A DNA stretch of 64,000 nt from Paenibacillus agilis (GCF_007786455.1 NZ_VNJK01000001.1:434001-498000), one strand, 5' to 3'. Numbered from the stretch's first letter, positions 26,992 to 37,604 are shown. Numbers and translations: made by a program. Notes: a model not told the origin generated them from the sequence alone.

Positions 26992-28116
26992 ATGCTGAAA
27001 ATTGGCTCTCACGTATCATTCTCGGATAAAGGATTGCTTACAGCGACAAAGGAAGCTGCTTCATACGGCTCCAGCTCGTTCATGATATACACAGGTGCAC
27101 CTCAGAATACAAGACGCAAACCTATCGAGTCACTATATATTGAAGAAGGCAAGCAGCTAATGGAGAAAAATGGCGTCGGTGAAATCGTCGTTCATGCTCC
27201 GTATATTATTAATCTTGGATCGTACAAGCCTGACACGTTCGAATTGGCCGTGAATTTCTTGCAAGAAGAAATTCGCCGCACGCATCATATCGGTGTGAAG
27301 CAAATCGTTCTTCATCCTGGTGCTTATACAGATAAGGATGCAGAATATGGCCTTGCGCGTATTGCGGAAGGGCTTAATGAAGTGCTCAATAATACTCAGG
27401 ATACAGATGTAAATATTGCCTTGGAGACGATGGCGGGTAAAGGTACAGAGATGGGACGCAGCTTTGAGGAGCTTGCGACGATTTTCGATAAAGTAGAGTC
27501 GAACAATCGATTGACCGTTTGTTTGGATACTTGCCACGTACATGATGCAGGTTACGATATCGTTAATGATCTTGACGGTGTATTAGCTGAGTTTGATCGC
27601 CTTGTCGGTTTGGACCGCATTGCAGTTGTGCATTTGAATGATAGTAAAAATCCAACGGGGGCTCGCAAAGACCGCCATGCACCAGTCGGAGCAGGATGGA
27701 TTGGATTTGAAGGCATCCATCGTATCGTTCATCATGAAGGACTGCAAGGGCGTCCGTTTATTTTGGAAACACCATGGATTGGTAAAGATCCTAAGAAACA
27801 GCGCCCGATGTATGAAGCTGAGATCGCGCTTCTGCGCGGCAATGTATTGGAGCGCTTTGGTGCATCCTTCATCGAGGATGTGGAGCGCATTGACAGCTTG
27901 ATGAACAAGGAAGGTCTTGATCGTCGCGGATTTGTATTGGGTACTTGGGATGTCATTAAGTCCGATGCAAAGGCACGCAAAGCTGACCCGCGTGAGCCGA
28001 TGGAGCGTCTATATGACACAATTATGGTAGCTGGATTGTTCCCGGAACTGTCGGAAGAAGAAGTGAATCAACGTTTGAGCGTTTGGTTTGCAGGCGACAA
28101 AGCCATTTCTAAATAA
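26992..28116 (+). CDS. nfo: Endonuclease IV with C-terminal extension
   Basis: AP endonuclease of base-excision repair (EndoIV, AP2Ec TIM barrel), cleaving 5' of abasic sites with three zinc ions. Zinc ligands visible include HVSF (His7), [10 protein letters not shown] (His68), LHPGAY (His108), ALETMAGKG (Glu145), [13 protein letters not shown] (Asp179, His182), HLNDS (His214), DRHAPVGAG (Asp227, His229) and LET (Glu259). The core ends near residue 282; a further 92 residues follow (283-374) with no domain I know, whereas family members are usually 280-300 long. AAGGAG precedes the ATG. purU follows after 24 bases. Confidence 0.9.
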   Translation: MLKIGSHVSFSDKGLLTATKEAASYGSSSFMIYTGAPQNTRRKPIESLYIEEGKQLMEKNGVGEIVVHAPYIINLGSYKPDTFELAVNFLQEEIRRTHHIGVKQIVLHPGAYTDKDAEYGLARIAEGLNEVLNNTQDTDVNIALETMAGKGTEMGRSFEELATIFDKVESNNRLTVCLDTCHVHDAGYDIVNDLDGVLAEFDRLVGLDRIAVVHLNDSKNPTGARKDRHAPVGAGWIGFEGIHRIVHHEGLQGRPFILETPWIGKDPKKQRPMYEAEIALLRGNVLERFGASFIEDVERIDSLMNKEGLDRRGFVLGTWDVIKSDAKARKADPREPMERLYDTIMVAGLFPELSEEEVNQRLSVWFAGDKAISK

Positions 28117-28140
28117 GAAGATCCAGTGGGGGAGAAATAC

Positions 28141-29046
28141 ATGACACATCAACATACAATGACACAAGCTCGTCTGGAAGCAGATAAGGAGCGTATGAAT
28201 CGCGGTAGAATGCTTATCTCTTGTCCTGACCGGGCAGGGATTGTCGCGGCGGTGTCTAAGTTTTTGTTCGAGTATGATGCGAACATTGTTCAATCTGATC
28301 AATATACAATGGATCCAGATGGCGGGATGTTCTTCATGCGTATTGAATTCGATATGGTTGGACTGGGAGAGCGTCTTGCACAGTTGAAGAAGGACTTTTC
28401 AGCGATTGCGGAGTCATTCGAAATGCAATGGCGTATTACGCGAGTATGCGATAAGAAGCGCCTTGCTATTTTCGTTTCCAAGGAAGATCATTGTCTTGTA
28501 GAGCTTCTATGGCAGTGGCAAGCAGGCGACTTGGATGCAGAGATCGTGATGGTTATTAGTAATCATAATGATATGCGGGAATACGTAGAATCGTTTGGCA
28601 TTCCATATCACCATATTCCAGTTACGCCTGATACGAAGGCAGAAGCAGAGCGTCGCCAGATCGAGCTAGTAGAAGGAAATGCTGACGTCATTATTTTGGC
28701 GCGCTACATGCAAATTATTTCTCCTCGTTTTATTGAGGTATACAAGAATCAAATTATTAATATCCATCATTCCTTCCTTCCAGCGTTCGTTGGCGGTAAG
28801 CCGTACCATCAAGCGTACACACGTGGGGTAAAGCTGATCGGAGCAACGGCTCACTTTGTTACGGAGGAATTGGACGGTGGTCCAATCATCGAGCAGGACG
28901 TTGGGCGTGTTACACATAGTGCGGATGTAAATGAACTGAAGCGAATTGGACGTACGATTGAGCGTGTCGTGTTAGCGCGTGCCGTTCAATGGCATGCTGA
29001 AGATCGTGTTCTCGTTCATCAGAACAAGACCGTTGTCTTCAACTAG
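28141..29046 (+). CDS. purU: Formyltetrahydrofolate deformylase
   Basis: Hydrolyses 10-formyl-THF to formate and THF, balancing one-carbon pools. 301 residues: N-terminal ACT domain about 24-105 (LISCPDRAGIVAAVSKFL) and C-terminal formyltransferase-like domain about 110-298 with NIHHSFLPAFVGGKPYHQAY (catalytic Asn and His) and TEELDGGPIIEQD (catalytic Asp). ATG at 28141 is chosen because GGGGGAG lies six bases before it. It probably shares a transcript with nfo and ends at a perfect terminator. Confidence 0.93.
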   Translation: MTHQHTMTQARLEADKERMNRGRMLISCPDRAGIVAAVSKFLFEYDANIVQSDQYTMDPDGGMFFMRIEFDMVGLGERLAQLKKDFSAIAESFEMQWRITRVCDKKRLAIFVSKEDHCLVELLWQWQAGDLDAEIVMVISNHNDMREYVESFGIPYHHIPVTPDTKAEAERRQIELVEGNADVIILARYMQIISPRFIEVYKNQIINIHHSFLPAFVGGKPYHQAYTRGVKLIGATAHFVTEELDGGPIIEQDVGRVTHSADVNELKRIGRTIERVVLARAVQWHAEDRVLVHQNKTVVFN

Positions 29047-29068
29047 CAGCGAGTAAGAATTTAGTTTG

Positions 29069-29117
29069 AAATAAAGGGCCAGACGAAAAGTTTATAAAAT
29101 CGTCTGGCCCTTTATTT
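29069..29117. terminator. Perfect bidirectional-form terminator after purU
   Basis: An 18-base perfect inverted repeat (29069-29086 with 29100-29117), ending in TTTATTT. It ends only 26 bases before the next small gene, which therefore needs its own promoter or readthrough. Confidence 0.9.
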
Positions 29118-29142
29118 GGCTAATAGGGAAGGGGGAGGTTGC

Positions 29143-29418
29143 GTGCCAATTTTATGGCTTGTTGTTATTGTATGTGCCATTGCTATTGTCGTGTATGGTT
29201 TAATGGTCATGAAGCGGCGAGATCGTTCTCAGGCAAACGTCATTTCAATTACGAAACGAACAAAGGCTAAGCCGTTGCAGCAGACAGGACAGAAATGTTC
29301 GTTTTGTAAAACTCCATCCAAAAAGCTGATTTTCTATGCAAGAGAAAATGGTACTATTGTTGGCTTGTGTAAAGATTGTAGGCCAAAAGCAGAACATCAA
29401 AATATGCTTCCTCTGTAA
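29143..29418 (+). CDS. Small membrane protein with four-cysteine zinc-ribbon-like tail
   Basis: A 91-residue protein: an N-terminal membrane helix (PILWLVVIVCAIAIVVYGLMV), a basic linker, then CSFCKTPSKK and GLCKDCRP, two CxxC pairs 20-odd residues apart that could bind zinc in the cytoplasm. I recognise no named family. GTG at 29143 follows GGGGGAGG by four bases; a TTG at 29116 lies within the terminator stem and is rejected. It stands between the purU terminator and a convergent MFS gene. Confidence 0.65.
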   Translation: MPILWLVVIVCAIAIVVYGLMVMKRRDRSQANVISITKRTKAKPLQQTGQKCSFCKTPSKKLIFYARENGTIVGLCKDCRPKAEHQNMLPL

Positions 29419-29463
29419 CTAAGAAAAATATGCAGCAAAGAAAACAACTTTACGCACATAAAC

Positions 29464-29497
29464 AAGTCCAGTCCTATTTTGTAGGTACTGGGCTTTT
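29464..29497. terminator. Terminator between zinc-ribbon gene and MFS gene
   Basis: AAGTCCAG (29464-29471) pairs with CTGGGCTT (29488-29495), with inner CCTA/TAGG, followed by TTTTC on the plus strand. Confidence 0.7.
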
Positions 29498-29535
29498 CTA
29501 TTTCATTAAATAAGCCCGGAACTCCAAACAAGTGG

Positions 29536-30726
29536 TCATAATCCGCTGGTTTTGCTATGCTCCTCAACTTCAGACGAAGATGTGCGAGTAAGGAGTGCCC
29601 CTCCGATAAGAAAAATACCGCTCAAATAAAAAACGGAAGCGATGCCTGCGGATGCACCAATAAAGCCAAAAAATAAAGGTGCAACCACTTGTGACAAGCG
29701 GTTGGTAGATAAGCGCAATCCAAGAACTTCACCTGTTCGATCAGGTGGAGATGCATTAAATATAGTCGTCATCGATAACGGCTGGCCGCAGCCAAGGCCT
29801 AGACCCATTGCCGTACTAATGACAGCCATTAAAATAAATGGAGTCGTGAGCGGGACAAACATAAATGCTATGCCGGCAATAAGGATGGAGCCAATTAAAA
29901 CAACCTCCCTGCTGTACCTTTTGGTTAATGGAGATAGGAACAGACGAACAGCTACCATAGCCATACTTTGAATTGCGATTATCCATCCGATTCCAATGTC
30001 AGACATCCCCCATTCCGCCCCCAGAAGAGGGAAGTAGGCGACAAAAATATCACGAGAATATAAGACTAAAGCGCTCGATAAGAGAGCCTTACGCAAAGTA
30101 GTACTTCGAAGTAAGCTAAATGATCCGCCTCCTGCATCCGGATTATTTGACTTGGAATGATTCAAAGCTGGCAGTGAGCGTTCTCCCCGTTGATCAGGGA
30201 TAAACCAAGATAGTAGGAATGGGATGATACCGACTAGTACAGAAATGAAGAAGGTATGTACATAAGAAGTATTGTGAGCGATATATCCACCGATTATAGG
30301 ACCGAATACGCCGCCTAAGGCTACAGACATGCTGAGCCAGCCGTAATATTGATCGCGTTGCGCGGGGGCAGCAATCCGCCCGACCATATTTTGAAGAGAA
30401 ATCGTCACCATAATTCGTGAGATGCCAATAATCATTTGTGAAATATATAGAGCAGTCAATGAAGGCCAAACATAGGGGAGAAACATTCCAATCATCATAC
30501 CTATAACTCCTGCTATATTAGGAATTTTGTCCCCAATCCGGTCTGTCATTTTACCAAGGTAAATCGCAAATATAACGGGCAAAAAAGCATAGGAAGCGGT
30601 TAGCAACCCGATGTCGAACGTACTAGCCCCAAGCTGAGTGCCGAGTAGGGAGATGACAGGACGGGTCATGTACAGCATCGTTTCCATTCCAAATATAATA
30701 GCGTAAATACGAATGAGAAGAGCCAT
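29536..30726 (-). CDS. MFS transporter
   Basis: A 396-residue permease with about twelve membrane segments. Motifs: GKMTDRIGDKIPN after segment two (MFS motif A), and SMSVALGGVFGPIIGGYIAHN in segment five, a motif C-like stretch typical of drug:proton antiporters with twelve segments. ATG at 30726 follows AGGTG by eight bases. It is divergent from the TctC-like binding protein gene across 229 bases. Substrate unknown; an efflux role is suggested by motif C only. Confidence 0.82.
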   Translation of the reverse strand: MALLIRIYAIIFGMETMLYMTRPVISLLGTQLGASTFDIGLLTASYAFLPVIFAIYLGKMTDRIGDKIPNIAGVIGMMIGMFLPYVWPSLTALYISQMIIGISRIMVTISLQNMVGRIAAPAQRDQYYGWLSMSVALGGVFGPIIGGYIAHNTSYVHTFFISVLVGIIPFLLSWFIPDQRGERSLPALNHSKSNNPDAGGGSFSLLRSTTLRKALLSSALVLYSRDIFVAYFPLLGAEWGMSDIGIGWIIAIQSMAMVAVRLFLSPLTKRYSREVVLIGSILIAGIAFMFVPLTTPFILMAVISTAMGLGLGCGQPLSMTTIFNASPPDRTGEVLGLRLSTNRLSQVVAPLFFGFIGASAGIASVFYLSGIFLIGGALLTRTSSSEVEEHSKTSGL

Positions 30727-30955
30727 CTGCAACACACCTTGTCTGTTGAATGTGATTTCTTGTATATGGAAAAATTATAGCACTTCCAAGATCACACAAG
30801 GCTTGAATTGCTGCGTGAACAAAAAGAAATATATTATTTTTAAAGCACTTATGCTCAAAATGAACAAAATACTTGGGATTATTTTCAAATATGGTATTAT
30901 CGATCCAACAAATGAAAGCGTTATCATTAGAGTGTACTTAAATTGGGGAGGATGA

Positions 30956-31978
30956 ATGAAAATGAATCGTAATAAGCGTTTTTGGTGGGTTTCTTTGATA
31001 GTTACTGTTGTGATGTTAACGACTGCGGCCTGCTCTCCAAGTGGTTCAAACTCATCAACTGCGAAATATCCGGATAAGCCGTTTACGATTGTTGCCCCTT
31101 CCGGAGCTGGAGGGGGATTGGATCTGACTGCACGCGCATTGTCTAAATCTTTGGCTAACACGAAATTAGTTGAGCAAGCTATCCTAGTAGAAAATCGACC
31201 TGGAGGAGGACAGGCTGTAGGTCTTGCTGATTACATAACAAAGGACAAAAATGATCCGTACAAATTGTTCCTGCCCTCTGCACCAATCATCATCAATCAC
31301 TATAAAAGAGAGGGTACAAGCCCATATTCGCACAAAGATCTTACCCCTCTCGCTCAGTTGACCAAAGATTATGGGGCTATTGCGGTTCCAGTAGATTCGA
31401 AATACAAAGACTTGCCATCTCTCATTGCTGATTTGAAGTCTAACCCTGATTCTGTTATTTTAGCAGGCGGCTCAGCGCCGGGGTCTCAAGATCATTTGAT
31501 TGCGATGCTGCCTGCCTATAAAGCAGGAATTGATCCGAAGACAATTAAGTTTATTTCTTATGATGGTGGTGGGGAGGCGCTGACTGCACTACTCGGCGGT
31601 ACGGCGAATGTGCTTGCTTCTGATATTTCAGGCTTAAGTGAGTATATTGAAGCGGGACAAGTTAGAGTGTTAGGTATTTCTGCTCCTGAGCGCCTGCCAG
31701 GTGAATTCAAGGACATTCCAACCTACAAAGAGCAAGGAATTGATGCAGAGTTCGTCATTTGGCGGGGATTGTTTGGTCAAAAAGATATGGATGCAAACCA
31801 TGTGAAGTATTGGGAAGAAAAAGTGAAGCAGCTTTCTGAGTCTGAAGAGTGGAAAAAGGAGCTTGAAGCGAACGGCTGGGAAAATGGCTACAAGAACTCC
31901 GCAGATTTCACGGCTTTCTTAGGAGAGCAGGAGAAGCTGATTCAAGAAATACTGAAATCGTTGGATATGTTGAAATAG
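30956..31978 (+). CDS. TctC/Bug-type solute-binding lipoprotein
   Basis: Extracytoplasmic binding protein of the tripartite tricarboxylate transporter family, 340 residues. Signal peptide with lipobox TTAACSPSG (Cys about 26), then YPDKPFTIVAPSGAGGGLDLTAR and ENRPGGGQAVGL, hallmarks of the Bug fold that binds carboxylates through two water-mediated contacts. The expected membrane partners TctA and TctB are not adjacent; the nearest transporter is the divergent MFS gene. It may use TctAB encoded elsewhere or act as a sensor. GGGGAGG precedes the ATG. Confidence 0.87.
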   Translation: MKMNRNKRFWWVSLIVTVVMLTTAACSPSGSNSSTAKYPDKPFTIVAPSGAGGGLDLTARALSKSLANTKLVEQAILVENRPGGGQAVGLADYITKDKNDPYKLFLPSAPIIINHYKREGTSPYSHKDLTPLAQLTKDYGAIAVPVDSKYKDLPSLIADLKSNPDSVILAGGSAPGSQDHLIAMLPAYKAGIDPKTIKFISYDGGGEALTALLGGTANVLASDISGLSEYIEAGQVRVLGISAPERLPGEFKDIPTYKEQGIDAEFVIWRGLFGQKDMDANHVKYWEEKVKQLSESEEWKKELEANGWENGYKNSADFTAFLGEQEKLIQEILKSLDMLK

Positions 31979-32387
31979 GTTTCGGTTTCTGCAGCTTTTT
32001 GCTGACCGACTACACGATTACATCATGCCTCCCATTCCACCCATTTTATCCATGAAATAGTTTTAGTCTATCAACAAAATAGTGTGGCAACGTTACATCA
32101 TGGCTGCTTTCACATTGAAAGCAGCTTTTATTATATAAGTATCCTATATAAAAACGTTCGTATATTAGAGGTCGCCACAGAAAACGATAAACGAGTAGCC
32201 AAATCAAGCTTAATAAGGTATAATTGAATTTATCAAAGTGAATTTGTCAAAACGACATATTCATTAACACTTTGAAGTGGAAAAGCGAATCAACTAATGT
32301 TACAATAATGCAAAAGTTATGGGTCATCGTGTATACGAGTCCCCTATCGTGCTGGAATCTTGTAGACATAGAAGGAGGAAATCAATA
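31979..32387 (+). other. Intergenic region between tctC-like and tkt
   Basis: 409 bases without a gene. It contains the terminator GCTGCTTTC/GAAAGCAGC at 32103-32125 followed by TTTTATT, a TATAAT at 32219-32224 that may be the tkt -10 (no good -35), and a CAAAGTG/CACTTTG inverted repeat (32234-32240 with 32268-32274) in what would be the tkt leader. Confidence 0.55.
32101..32131 (+). terminator. Terminator after tctC-like gene
   Basis: GCTGCTTTC and GAAAGCAGC form a nine-base perfect stem with a five-base loop, followed by TTTTATT. Confidence 0.85.
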
Positions 32388-34406
32388 ATGACAGCAGCGC
32401 AATCTAACCTTGATGCACGCTCTGTTGCAGCGATTCGTACGCTGGCAATCGACGCTATTGAGAAAGCTAAATCCGGACACCCAGGTATGCCAATGGGGGC
32501 AGCTCCAATGGGGTACCATCTATTTGCAAAGGCAATGACACACAACCCGGCTAACCCAACTTGGATTAACCGCGACCGTTTTGTCTTGTCCGCAGGACAC
32601 GGCTCGATGCTGTTGTACAGCTTGCTCCACTTGAGCGGCTACGACCTATCTATCGACGATATTAAGAACTTCCGCCAATGGGGAAGCAGGACTCCTGGTC
32701 ACCCAGAATTCGGACATACTGCTGGTGTAGATGCTACAACAGGTCCATTGGGTCAAGGTATCGCGATGGCAGTTGGTATGGCTATGGCAGAAGCACAAAT
32801 GGGTGCTACTTATAACCGTGAAAGTTTCAACGTAATTGATCATCATACTTATGCAATTTGCGGCGATGGCGACTTAATGGAAGGTATTTCTCATGAAGCA
32901 GCTTCCATGGCAGGTCATTTGAAGCTTGGCAAATTGGTTGTTCTATATGATTCAAACGATATCTCTCTTGATGGCGAGTTGAACTTGTCCTTCAGTGAGA
33001 ATGTACGTCAACGCTTCGACGCTTACGGTTGGCAAACGCTACTTGTTGAAGACGGCAATGACTTTGCTGCTATCGAAGCAGCTGTTCAAGCAGCTAAAGC
33101 TGAGACAGACAAGCCGACACTTATCGAAGTGAAGACTGTAATCGGATTCGGAAGCCCGAACAAGCAAGGTAAAGGCGGCCACGGCGGTACGCACGGATCT
33201 CCGCTTGGTGCTGACGAAGCACAATTGACAAAAGAGTTCTACCAATGGGAGCATGAGCCATTCTTCGTTCCTGAAGAAATCTATGCTCACTTCAACGCTG
33301 CAATTAAGCAACCTGGTATCGCTGCGAACAGTGAGTGGGATGCACTAGTTGATAGCTATGAGAAAGCTCATCCAGAGCTTGCTAAGCAATTCAAGCTTGC
33401 TGCTGCTGGCGAACTTCCAGCCGACTGGGATGCTAACCTTCCGAAATACCAAGTAGGCGACAGCGCAGTTTCTACTCGTGTTGCTTCTGGTAATGCATTG
33501 AACGGTCTTGCGCCAAACGTACCTTACCTAACAGGCGGTTCCGCTGACTTGGAGAGCTCTACAATGACGCACTTGAAAGGCCTTCCAGTATTCCATGCAA
33601 GCCAATACGATGGCCGCAACATCTACTTCGGTGTTCGTGAATTCGCAATGGCTGCAGCAATGAACGGTATGCAATTGCATGGCGGCGTTAAAGTATTCGG
33701 TGGTACGTTCTTCGTATTTACAGATTACTTGCGTCCAGCAGTTCGTCTATCTGCATTGATGAACTTGCCTGTAACGTATGTATTGACGCATGACAGTATC
33801 GCTGTTGGTGAAGACGGTCCTACGCATGAGCCGATCGAGCAATTGGCTTCTATCCGCGTAATTCCGAACTTGACAGTAATTCGTCCAGCTGATGCTAACG
33901 AAACGTCTGCAGCATGGGCATATGCGGTTGAGAACAAAGCGAATCCAGTAGCACTTGTACTGACTCGTCAAAACTTGCCGATCTTGGAAGGTTCCGTTGA
34001 AAATGCGCGTGAAGGTATCAAGCGCGGTGCTTATGTGGTGTCTGATGCAAAAGACGGCAAACCACAAGCACAAATTCTTGCAACTGGTTCTGAAGTACAG
34101 CTTGCTGTTCGTGCACAAGCGGCATTGGCAGAAGAGGGTATTCAAGTTCGCGTTATCAGTATGCCAAGCTGGGATCTATTCGACAAGCAATCTCAGGAAT
34201 ACAAAGATTCCGTATTGCTTCCAGAAGTTAAAGCACGCTTGGCAGTTGAAATGGGTCATCCATTCGGATGGGATCGCTATGTAGGAGACAAAGGAAGCAT
34301 CATTGGCATCTCTACATTCGGCGCATCTGCACCTGGCGACCGCGTAATGAGCGAATATGGCTTTACAGTTGAGAACGTAGTAAGCCGCGTTAAAAGCTTG
34401 CTATAA
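32388..34406 (+). CDS. tkt: Transketolase
   Basis: Thiamine-diphosphate enzyme of the pentose phosphate pathway, 672 residues, typical length. Visible: [16 protein letters not shown] at the N-terminus, [12 protein letters not shown], the ThDP motif CGDGDLMEG ... [10 protein letters not shown], the donor-site [13 protein letters not shown] with the catalytic Glu, and [15 protein letters not shown] at 32388 is set by AAGGAGG ten bases before; an upstream in-frame extension of 23 codons has no site. The codon bias is clean and strong, as expected for a highly expressed gene. Confidence 0.97.
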   Translation: MTAAQSNLDARSVAAIRTLAIDAIEKAKSGHPGMPMGAAPMGYHLFAKAMTHNPANPTWINRDRFVLSAGHGSMLLYSLLHLSGYDLSIDDIKNFRQWGSRTPGHPEFGHTAGVDATTGPLGQGIAMAVGMAMAEAQMGATYNRESFNVIDHHTYAICGDGDLMEGISHEAASMAGHLKLGKLVVLYDSNDISLDGELNLSFSENVRQRFDAYGWQTLLVEDGNDFAAIEAAVQAAKAETDKPTLIEVKTVIGFGSPNKQGKGGHGGTHGSPLGADEAQLTKEFYQWEHEPFFVPEEIYAHFNAAIKQPGIAANSEWDALVDSYEKAHPELAKQFKLAAAGELPADWDANLPKYQVGDSAVSTRVASGNALNGLAPNVPYLTGGSADLESSTMTHLKGLPVFHASQYDGRNIYFGVREFAMAAAMNGMQLHGGVKVFGGTFFVFTDYLRPAVRLSALMNLPVTYVLTHDSIAVGEDGPTHEPIEQLASIRVIPNLTVIRPADANETSAAWAYAVENKANPVALVLTRQNLPILEGSVENAREGIKRGAYVVSDAKDGKPQAQILATGSEVQLAVRAQAALAEEGIQVRVISMPSWDLFDKQSQEYKDSVLLPEVKARLAVEMGHPFGWDRYVGDKGSIIGISTFGASAPGDRVMSEYGFTVENVVSRVKSLL

Positions 34407-34488
34407 GAAATTGTTCTAACAGTTCCGATAGTTCGCTATTGAAACATGAACGATCATCCATTTCCTATATAAAAAGGGGCCGATTCCG

Positions 34489-34827
34489 ATGTCAAATTCA
34501 ACTGTTGCTGCAGATCGTTATCAAGAAGTAACCGTTTTGAAAAAAGCGAATGTGTACTTTGAAGGTAAAGTTACGAGTCGCACGATTCTTTTTGCGGATG
34601 GAACGAAGAAGACACTTGGCATTATGATGCCTGGTGACTACGAATTCGGTACAGATGTGAAAGAGTTAATGGAGATTCAAGCAGGCAAGCTGGATGTATT
34701 GCTGCCTGATCAGACAGAGTGGTTGAGCATCGAGGGCGAAGGCGAGTTCTACGTACCTGCGAATGCAAGCTTCAAATTGCGGGTGCACGAAGTAGCAGAT
34801 TACTGCTGTTCCTACATTACGGAATAG
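34489..34827 (+). CDS. ppnP: Pyrimidine/purine nucleoside phosphorylase, PpnP (DUF1255)
   Basis: A 112-residue single-domain cupin-like enzyme that phosphorolyses several nucleosides to base and ribose-1-phosphate. The family pattern is clear: [66 protein letters not shown] lies before the ATG. It follows tkt by 82 bases with no clear terminator between, so it may be co-transcribed, which fits ribose-phosphate metabolism. Confidence 0.9.
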   Translation: MSNSTVAADRYQEVTVLKKANVYFEGKVTSRTILFADGTKKTLGIMMPGDYEFGTDVKELMEIQAGKLDVLLPDQTEWLSIEGEGEFYVPANASFKLRVHEVADYCCSYITE

Positions 34828-34918
34828 TGGAATTGTACAGGAAGAACCGACTAAACAGCTACGACAGACATCGGATGAACGGTTCACTTTACAATAGGAT
34901 CGTATATAAGCAGTAACG

Positions 34919-34949
34919 AAAAGAGCCCGGTGCATACCGGGCTCTTTTT
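34919..34949. terminator. Bidirectional terminator between ppnP and dehydrogenase
   Basis: AAAAGAGCCCGG pairs with CCGGGCTCTTTT around a six-base loop, A-run on one side and T-run on the other, between convergent genes. Confidence 0.9.
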
Positions 34950-34964
34950 CTTGTTAATATGTTG

Positions 34965-35873
34965 CTATTCCAATGTTGGTTCATGGCCTTTGTTTATTTT
35001 GTGGCCAAGCCACTGTTCATATACTTTAACAACAGCCGAAAGATCCTCTTCTCCATAACCGGAAGCATGTCCGATTTGGAACATATTTTTCGCAGCCTCC
35101 AGCATCGGTGTGGGAGTTTGAACCGAGTCCGTCAATACGGAAGCGAGCTTCAAATCTTTAAGGATTAGCTGCAATGAAAACTGATTGTCGAAGTTGCCGT
35201 CTACAATTTTTTGACCTTTCAAATCTGCAGCCTTGCTGCCAGCGCTTCCATTTTGCACAACTTCCAAAAAGGCACTTGGATTAACTCCTGTTTTCGCTAC
35301 AATAGAAAACCCCTCTGCTAGTGCTGCGTTGTTAATACCAACAATCGCATTATGAGCTAGCTTTGTAATAGAGCCATTTCCTGTTGTACCCATATGCACG
35401 ATTCTGCTGCCCATTGCTTCTAGTACAGGACGAACTGCCTCTAGCGCAGCAGATTCACCGCCAACCATAAACAGTAAGGTGCCAGCTTCTGCGGCAGGCT
35501 TGCTTCCTGTCACAGGCGCGTCTAGAAATACGGCATTTTTCAAGGCGCAATCTTCAGCCAATCGTTTAACGAGTGTGGGAGAAATGGTGCTGCTATCGAT
35601 GACATAGGTGCCAGAGCGCAATCCTGCAAGGATGCCGTCCGGTCCATCGTAAATATGAGTAATCGATGTATCATCACTAACCATGCTAATTACAACGTCT
35701 GCTTCTGAAGCAGCTTGTTTAGGTGTTGTGGCTACAGATGCTCCCATTGCAGCTAGCGGGGCTGTTTTTTCTATCGTTCGATTATAGACGATTACTTCAA
35801 ATCCTTTTTCCAGCAAGTTGCGTGCCATAGGGGCGCCCATTGTGCCCATGCCAAGTACAGCTACCTTTTTCAT
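34965..35873 (-). CDS. NAD(P)-dependent 3-hydroxyisobutyrate dehydrogenase-like oxidoreductase
   Basis: Beta-hydroxyacid dehydrogenase, 302 residues. N-terminal Rossmann GMGTMGAPMARNLL (8-21), substrate site DAPVTGSKPAAEAGTL, and catalytic Lys in GNGSITKLAHNAIVG. Substrate could be 3-hydroxyisobutyrate, tartronate semialdehyde or a succinic-semialdehyde-like compound; the sequence does not decide. The reading is full-length. GAGGTGACC precedes the ATG. Neighbours are carbon-metabolism genes on the opposite strand. Confidence 0.88.
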   Translation of the reverse strand: MKKVAVLGMGTMGAPMARNLLEKGFEVIVYNRTIEKTAPLAAMGASVATTPKQAASEADVVISMVSDDTSITHIYDGPDGILAGLRSGTYVIDSSTISPTLVKRLAEDCALKNAVFLDAPVTGSKPAAEAGTLLFMVGGESAALEAVRPVLEAMGSRIVHMGTTGNGSITKLAHNAIVGINNAALAEGFSIVAKTGVNPSAFLEVVQNGSAGSKAADLKGQKIVDGNFDNQFSLQLILKDLKLASVLTDSVQTPTPMLEAAKNMFQIGHASGYGEEDLSAVVKVYEQWLGHKINKGHEPTLE

Positions 35874-36188
35874 TAGTGGTCACCTCTTCGTAATTAGATA
35901 TTCAAAATGAATTTACATCTATAGTAACATAGCTCATTCCTGTATACTCAAACATATGGGGTGGGGGTAAGAACATTTTCTTCTGTATGTATGATCATTT
36001 TCGGATGCAATAAATTTGCGTTCAAAAAGTACGAATTAAAGAACAATAATAAATATGTTTTATCATGTAAACCCTTACAAGGCGGGTTGTTCCCTTGTGT
36101 TTCATTTCGAAATCCAGTATCCTTAACGTATATTCATTTTCATGGGTTAAAGTGGCAAAGTCAACCAAATTGAAGGAGGGTGTATGAT
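35874..36188 (+). other. Intergenic region upstream of pgi
   Basis: 315 bases between divergent genes. It has a palindrome-like TGTAAACCCTTACA at 36066-36079 and an ACAAGG/CCTTGT inverted repeat just after (36078-36083 with 36093-36098), which might fold in the pgi leader. I see no promoter good enough to call. AAGGAGGG at 36173-36180 is the pgi ribosome binding site. Confidence 0.4.
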
Positions 36189-37544
36189 ATGCCGAACAAC
36201 ATACACTTTGATTACAGCAAAGCACTTGGATTCGTAGGACAGCATGAACTTGATTACTTCGCTGAGCCAATTCGCTTGGCACATGAACAACTACATAATA
36301 AGACGGGGGTTGGATCTGATTTCTTAGGTTGGATCGACCTTCCATTTAACTATGATAAAGAAGAATTTGCTCGTCTGAAGGAAGCTGCAGCTCGCATTCA
36401 ACAGCAATCCGAGGTTCTTATCGTCATTGGTATCGGCGGTTCTTACCTAGGTGCTCGTGCAGCGATTGAGATGTTGGGACACTCATTCTACAACATGCTT
36501 CCGAAGGACAAGCGCAAGACGCCTGAGATTTATTTTGCAGGAAACAACATCAGCTCCACATATGTAACGCATCTTTTGGAGCTTATCGAAGGCAAAGACT
36601 TCTCGATCAACGTTATTTCCAAGTCTGGTACGACAACAGAGCCAGCAATCGCATTCCGTATTTTCAAAGAAGTATTAGAGAAGAAATACGGTAAGGAAGA
36701 AGCGAAGAACCGTATCTTTGCTACGACTGACCGCGAGAAGGGCGCATTGAAGAAGTTGGCTGATGAGGAAGGTTACGAGACATTCGTTATTCCTGATGAT
36801 GTTGGCGGACGTTATTCTGTTTTGACACCAGTAGGCTTACTGCCAATTGCGGTAGCAGGCATCAACATCGATGACATGATGAAAGGTGCTCAAGACGCTG
36901 CAACGGAGTACAGCAATCCGAACGTAGCAGAGAACTTGAGCTATCAATATGCTGCAGTGCGCAATGCGTTGTACCGTAAAGGAAAGACGACAGAAATTCT
37001 CGTTAACTACGAGCCTTCCTTGCACTATGTATCTGAATGGTGGAAGCAGTTGTACGGAGAGAGCGAAGGTAAAGACCACAAAGGAATTTACCCGGCATCT
37101 GTAGACTTCTCTACAGACTTGCACTCGATGGGACAGTTCATTCAAGAAGGTACACGTAACCTATTTGAGACAGTTATCCAAGTTGAAGAGGTTGCGCATC
37201 ATATTGCAATCAATGAAGATCCAGAGGACTTGGACGGCTTGAACTTCTTGACGGGTAAGACGATGGACTTCGTGAACAAGAAAGCATTCCAAGGTACGAT
37301 GCTAGCTCATACAGATGGACAAGTACCGAACTTGATCGTTACGATTCCTGATATGACACCGTACACATTCGGTCAACTCGTTCTCTTCTTCGAGAAGGCA
37401 TGTGGTATTAGCGGATATCTTCTTGGCGTAAATCCGTTTGATCAACCAGGCGTGGAAGCGTACAAGAGAAATATGTTTGCGCTTCTTGGCAAACCTGGAT
37501 ATGAGAAAGAAAAAGCCGAGCTTGAAGCACGTCTATCCAACTAA
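36189..37544 (+). CDS. pgi: Glucose-6-phosphate isomerase
   Basis: Interconverts glucose-6-phosphate and fructose-6-phosphate. 451 residues, the usual length for Firmicute Pgi. Motifs: [28 protein letters not shown] (phosphate-binding loop), [14 protein letters not shown] and the signature [14 protein letters not shown] at 36189 lies eight bases after AAGGAGGG; a GTG at 36180 is part of that site. Strong codon bias, like tkt. Single transcription unit ending at a terminator. Confidence 0.96.
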   Translation: MPNNIHFDYSKALGFVGQHELDYFAEPIRLAHEQLHNKTGVGSDFLGWIDLPFNYDKEEFARLKEAAARIQQQSEVLIVIGIGGSYLGARAAIEMLGHSFYNMLPKDKRKTPEIYFAGNNISSTYVTHLLELIEGKDFSINVISKSGTTTEPAIAFRIFKEVLEKKYGKEEAKNRIFATTDREKGALKKLADEEGYETFVIPDDVGGRYSVLTPVGLLPIAVAGINIDDMMKGAQDAATEYSNPNVAENLSYQYAAVRNALYRKGKTTEILVNYEPSLHYVSEWWKQLYGESEGKDHKGIYPASVDFSTDLHSMGQFIQEGTRNLFETVIQVEEVAHHIAINEDPEDLDGLNFLTGKTMDFVNKKAFQGTMLAHTDGQVPNLIVTIPDMTPYTFGQLVLFFEKACGISGYLLGVNPFDQPGVEAYKRNMFALLGKPGYEKEKAELEARLSN

Positions 37545-37604
37545 TTGATACGGAAAAGACATCTCAGCGGCATAAGAAATACAGCTTAGATACACAATCT
37601 GCCG

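Noticed and set aside
36066..36079. TGTAAACCCTTACA as a CcpA (cre) site for pgi
   Set aside because: The central CG of the cre consensus is missing, with two mismatches at key positions.
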